Below, piece after piece: positions 61,252 to 64,000 of a stretch of 64,000 bases of DNA. The position numbers and the translations under genes were made by a program. The number at the start of each line of letters is the position of its first letter. Positions within the stretch are counted from its first letter, which is position 1. The notes under the pieces are model-generated. The model was not told the DNA's origin. It was given only the letters and a program-made list of their open reading frames with translations, and ran no database searches. The DNA comes from Defluviicoccus sp046348835 (GTDB lineage: Bacteria; Pseudomonadota; Alphaproteobacteria; Rhodospirillales; Defluviicoccaceae), in NCBI GenBank assembly GCA_046348835.1, contig JAXMDM010000004.1, positions 496,001 through 560,000 on the forward strand, in the 5' to 3' direction.

Positions 61252-61437
61252 TTAGTCCTGGGGGGCGTCCTGGGAGGATGGCGATTCCGCTGTGGGAATC
61301 TTGTCGCGTTCCCGGCTTCTGAGTTGCCCCTTGCGTTTGCGCAGGTTGTCGCGAAGCGCCGCCGCCAGCCGCTCCCTCCGACTATCGAGAACCCCGCGCC
61401 CCAAACGACCGGGCCGACCTGATGATGACGCTTTCAT
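61252..61437 (-). CDS. Small basic conserved-type protein
   Basis: 61 aa from ATG 61437. The core SRRERLAAALRDNLRKRKGQ is a basic amphipathic helix like that of small alphaproteobacterial hypothetical proteins (pattern LR.NL.+RK.Q.R.R). The C-terminus is acidic/Ser-rich. No domain is recognised. It is 57 bases upstream of murA in the same direction, which supports it being real. Confidence is moderate because so short a basic frame can arise by chance in GC-rich DNA. Confidence 0.55.
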   Translation of the reverse strand: MKASSSGRPGRLGRGVLDSRRERLAAALRDNLRKRKGQLRSRERDKIPTAESPSSQDAPQD

Positions 61438-61537
61438 TGCAATGCAACATGACCGGAGACGAGGATACGGTCAAGCGCCCTTGCCACGCCGGCCGGCTCA
61501 TGGCACCGTGCGCCCGGCACGACGCCTCCAAGATCGA

Positions 61538-61612
61538 GCCGCGGTAGCTCAGGGGCAGAGCACGTCCTTGGTAAGGACGGGGTCGGTGGTTCAATTCCAC
61601 TCCGCGGCACCA
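61538..61612 (+). tRNA. tRNA-Thr (anticodon GGT)
   Basis: A complete cloverleaf: acceptor GCCGCGG/CCGCGGC, D arm GCTC..GAGC, anticodon stem CGTCC/GGACG with loop TTGGTAA giving anticodon GGT (reads ACC/ACT), a T arm with GGTTCAATTCC, discriminator A and an encoded CCA (61610-61612). It is on the plus strand, opposite to the flanking protein genes, and is the boundary to lower-GC genes on its right. Confidence 0.95.
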
Positions 61613-61704
61613 CTTGAAACCAAAGACTCAGCCAAACAGCCGGTGAACGGCGCGAGACCGTGGGGGCATGCTGTCCGCGGCTTCGCGCGCGCCTTCGCGC
61701 CGGC

Positions 61705-62721
61705 TCAAGCCGCCGATGTCGCGATCGATGCGGCCGGGGCTTGCTCGGCATTCCGGGCGTCTGCGCATGGGTAGCCGAACGTCGCGAGGTCGATGCCAAT
61801 CAGGTCGCTCGTGATCCGATTGCTCTCCGCATAACGCTGACCAACCGCCTCCTCGACCTGCGTCTTCAGTCGTCGCTCCATGCGGCGCTCGATAAAGCTA
61901 TCGGCGAGCGGGTCGAAAAGCGGGCGTAGCATCTCGACCGGGCTCTTGCCCCGACGCGCCTCGACAAGGCCGTGGGGGCTGAGTTGGGAGCGGAAAACGA
62001 ACCGGTTCGCCAATCGGGTGGCGGTCTGCATGAGCAGCGGCCGACGAAGGTTGACGACGTCGGCCGGAATGGAAGGCATCGTCGACGGGTCGCGACCCGA
62101 AAATGCGATGATCGTGTCGATGAACTGGCTCAGGCTGCGGTGAAACATCTCGAACGGAAGGACGCAGACGTGATCCTGACCGAATAGGGTCTGATAGTAG
62201 GAAATCAGCCGATCGTACATGGCGTAGTCAAAACTCCACCAAGGGACACGGCACATGTGCGGTTCGGGAGGATAGAGAAAACCAAGCAAGGACAGGTCAC
62301 CTCCATCCGTGATGTACTGGCTGTACATGGACCGGATGAAGCTCTTCTGCTCCCGGATCACGATGAGGACCCGGGCAGCCGGAAATGCGGAGCGGATCCT
62401 GTCGGCGACCAACCGGCTGTCGAAACCACCGGACGCCGGGTAGCCCGATAACCGCTCATGGGAAACCACGAGCGTCTTGTTCTCGGCCGCCGCCGCCGCC
62501 GCCTCGTCGCCGATCCGCGAAACGATCTCGGCGGAGAGTCGGTGGAAGCTATTTGAGGCGATGAAGTGCTTGTTGATGAGCCGAAACCGCTCGGAGAGGC
62601 GGACGAAGCCGTGCGGTTCGCTCTGGAACAGCTTGCTTTGGATGAATGTCGAAGCCGTCTTATGGTATCCGATGTGGAATAGAATATTGCGATGGTCGAC
62701 GGATACAGTGGAATAGGTCAT
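61705..62721 (-). CDS. Sulfotransferase-family protein
   Basis: 338 aa. The N-terminal ILFHIGYHKTASTFIQSKLF is the 5'-phosphosulfate-binding loop of PAPS sulfotransferases (HKTGST-type, here HKTAST). The 3'-phosphate-binding region is likely AARVLIVIREQKSFIRSMYS (IREQ-x3-SxYS). The remainder is typical of bacterial sulfotransferases acting on surface glycans or lipids. It would transfer sulfate to a polysaccharide; the acceptor is unknown. It lies downstream of the flippase (41-base gap), so both probably belong to a surface-polysaccharide cluster that continues past the window. The 3' end lies 92 bases from the tRNA-Thr 3' end. Confidence 0.82.
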   Translation of the reverse strand: MTYSTVSVDHRNILFHIGYHKTASTFIQSKLFQSEPHGFVRLSERFRLINKHFIASNSFHRLSAEIVSRIGDEAAAAAAENKTLVVSHERLSGYPASGGFDSRLVADRIRSAFPAARVLIVIREQKSFIRSMYSQYITDGGDLSLLGFLYPPEPHMCRVPWWSFDYAMYDRLISYYQTLFGQDHVCVLPFEMFHRSLSQFIDTIIAFSGRDPSTMPSIPADVVNLRRPLLMQTATRLANRFVFRSQLSPHGLVEARRGKSPVEMLRPLFDPLADSFIERRMERRLKTQVEEAVGQRYAESNRITSDLIGIDLATFGYPCADARNAEQAPAASIATSAA

Positions 62722-62762
62722 GTCCTTCCCTTGTTCGAGTCGCCATTAGGACGGCTGAGTTC

Positions 62763-64000
62763 CTACTTTCGCTTACCCCGGGTCAGGCGTATCAGCCTCG
62801 CAAGATCGGCCGGGCGAAAGGACGGCAGGGTCGATACCCCGACGAACCTACGACAGTAATAGGACAACAGAAAATTTCTGGAGATCATGCTGATTGCCGA
62901 GCCGACCGCTACCCCGACCGCGCCGAATTCCTTGACCAGGGCCAGACACAGCAGCAAAGACACAAACATGAACACGAGGCTGTTCTTGGTGATCAGCGAG
63001 TGGTGCCCGGTCATCTGCAGAAGCTGGATTCGGTTCCCGGACGCGGCACCGCTGAACCGGCCGATAGCCAGGATGACCAGCACCGTGGATCCGGTTTCAA
63101 AAACCGGTCCATACACGGTCCCCATGATGAATTTGGGGAAGAGGATGTAGGCTAAGGTGAACGGCAGGGCAAAAAGAGCCCCGGCCGTGGCCGTGGCCCT
63201 GGTGAGCCGCTGGAGATTCTGAAGGTTGCCCTCCTTGTAGGCGGATGCGAGGGCGGGAGGGATCACCAGATTGATGCTGGTCATGATGAAAAGGAGAAGG
63301 AGCGTCAGGCGCTGCGCCGCGCCATAGATCGCCACTTCTTTCTCGGTTGCGAAAAATCCCAGTACCCACAGATCGACCCGCAGCGCCAGTTCCGCCATCA
63401 CCGCCTGCAGCATCAGCGGGAAGTTGAGGCCGGCCATGGCGCGAACCGATTTTTCGGCGGTACTGCCGTCGCCGCTGGTGCGGCCGCGCATGAATCGGAT
63501 CATCAGCAGGATGATCACACAGCCGAGCGCGGCGGCGACGCAAAAGTAGATGACGAGAACGGTGTCGATATCGGTTTTCTCGCCCAGCAACCAATAGATG
63601 CCGGCGATGGAAACTACCCCGACCTGGCGGGGTATGCTCATCAGGAAAGTGCCGAAGCTATAGAGGCGAACGCCACGAAAAAATGCAGAGCCGCACAGTT
63701 CGATGGCGCGCATCGAGACGATGCCGTAAATGAAAGCGGCGGATGCCAGGGAGAGATTTTTACCAAACAGCATCGTGCCGAAGAAGGGCCAACTCGCAGC
63801 GTAAGCGAGGACAAGGCCGATGGAGGCAAGGGCGAATAGATAAAGGCTTTGTCGAATAGTGATTCGAACGGCTGCCCAATCGTCCGCCTTGCTGGAAATC
63901 CCAACAACTTTCAGAAGTGCCGTCGGTAAGCCAAAAGAAGCCGCCTGACTCCACAAGAAGACGAATTGTTGGACGAGGAAAAAGACCCCAAGGTCCTGAA
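62763..64000 (-). CDS. Polysaccharide flippase (Wzx/MATE-like), C-terminal part
   Basis: The frame is open to the window edge (visible part ~412 aa including QDLGVFFLVQQFVFLWSQ-type start), so the N-terminus is outside. About ten TM helices remain, including LYLFALASIGLVLAYAASWP, VLGFFATEKEVAIYGAAQRL and LTLLLLFIMTSINLVIPPAL, the last two being the Wzx/O-unit-flippase signature. An end GVAVGSAISMISRNFLLSYY fits the fold. The protein exports lipid-linked oligosaccharide. It precedes the sulfotransferase gene. Base composition is lower in GC than the rest of the window, which suggests transfer. Confidence 0.83.
   Translation of the reverse strand, partial: QDLGVFFLVQQFVFLWSQAASFGLPTALLKVVGISSKADDWAAVRITIRQSLYLFALASIGLVLAYAASWPFFGTMLFGKNLSLASAAFIYGIVSMRAIELCGSAFFRGVRLYSFGTFLMSIPRQVGVVSIAGIYWLLGEKTDIDTVLVIYFCVAAALGCVIILLMIRFMRGRTSGDGSTAEKSVRAMAGLNFPLMLQAVMAELALRVDLWVLGFFATEKEVAIYGAAQRLTLLLLFIMTSINLVIPPALASAYKEGNLQNLQRLTRATATAGALFALPFTLAYILFPKFIMGTVYGPVFETGSTVLVILAIGRFSGAASGNRIQLLQMTGHHSLITKNSLVFMFVSLLLCLALVKEFGAVGVAVGSAISMISRNFLLSYYCRRFVGVSTLPSFRPADLARLIRLTRGKRK

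Overview
The window is a GC-rich, gene-dense bacterial chromosome segment. Gene content and neighbourhoods point to an alphaproteobacterium, most likely of the Rhodospirillales type. The signs are an F1-only atpHAGDC operon, the lptM-lysA-TIGR02302 series, murA/hisD/UPF0262/LMW-phosphatase linkage, a cta (aa3 oxidase) locus with ctaG and DUF983, Cys-free L33, class II NrdJ and short-form HisG. I see no insertion sequence, CRISPR array, rRNA or complete prophage. The only RNA gene found is tRNA-Thr(GGT).

Layout, left to right. (1) 0-11 kb holds housekeeping genes: the end of gamma-glutamyltransferase, purU, a Crp/Fnr regulator, rpmG, a lipoprotein S41 protease, then a leftward dprA-topA-rnr-sialidase-like series. 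(2) 11-23 kb: a secreted GH17-like protein, nrdJ (with a GAAC-N7-GAAC box upstream), plsC-ydcF-like, a divergent MJ0042 zinc-ribbon gene, the lptM-lysA-DUF4175 operon, a GNAT, nfi and sixA. (3) 23.7-28.6 kb: the F1 ATP synthase operon, read leftward. (4) 28.9-34 kb: priA divergent from DUF484-xerC, and an MFS transporter convergent with xerC. (5) 34-44.4 kb is the accessory heart of the window. It has a GT2 glycosyltransferase, an Alg44-like PilZ-TM-HlyD protein, an O-antigen ligase/polymerase, and two paralogous phage-tailspike-like proteins. The larger of these (1392 aa) carries three tandem repeats of about 225 aa. (6) 44.7-48 kb: an acyl-CoA synthetase and an M32 carboxypeptidase. (7) 48-56.7 kb is the cytochrome oxidase locus in two divergent arms: cyoE, an oxidase-subunit-I-like protein lacking the histidine pair of CuB, DUF420 and a 34-aa membrane peptide on one side; coxB, coxA, ctaG, coxC, DUF983 and DUF2189 on the other. 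(8) 56.8-61.4 kb: murA, hisG, hisD, UPF0262 and an LMW phosphatase. (9) 61.5-64 kb: tRNA-Thr followed by a sulfotransferase and the 3' part of a polysaccharide flippase, with visibly lower GC.

How the parts fit. Respiration is served by the cta genes (heme O synthesis, CuB delivery, subunits I-III) and F1 ATPase. Envelope biology is served by MurA, PlsC, LysA, the flippase and the exopolysaccharide cluster. The PilZ-HlyD protein suggests c-di-GMP control of a secreted polysaccharide whose assembly would use the neighbouring GT2 and polymerase. The tailspike-like pair beside it is the best candidate for something undescribed: phage-type modular beta-helix proteins without visible signal peptides or other phage genes, placed tail-to-tail with the polymerase. 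Functions are assigned from recognisable motifs and gene context only; no database search was run.
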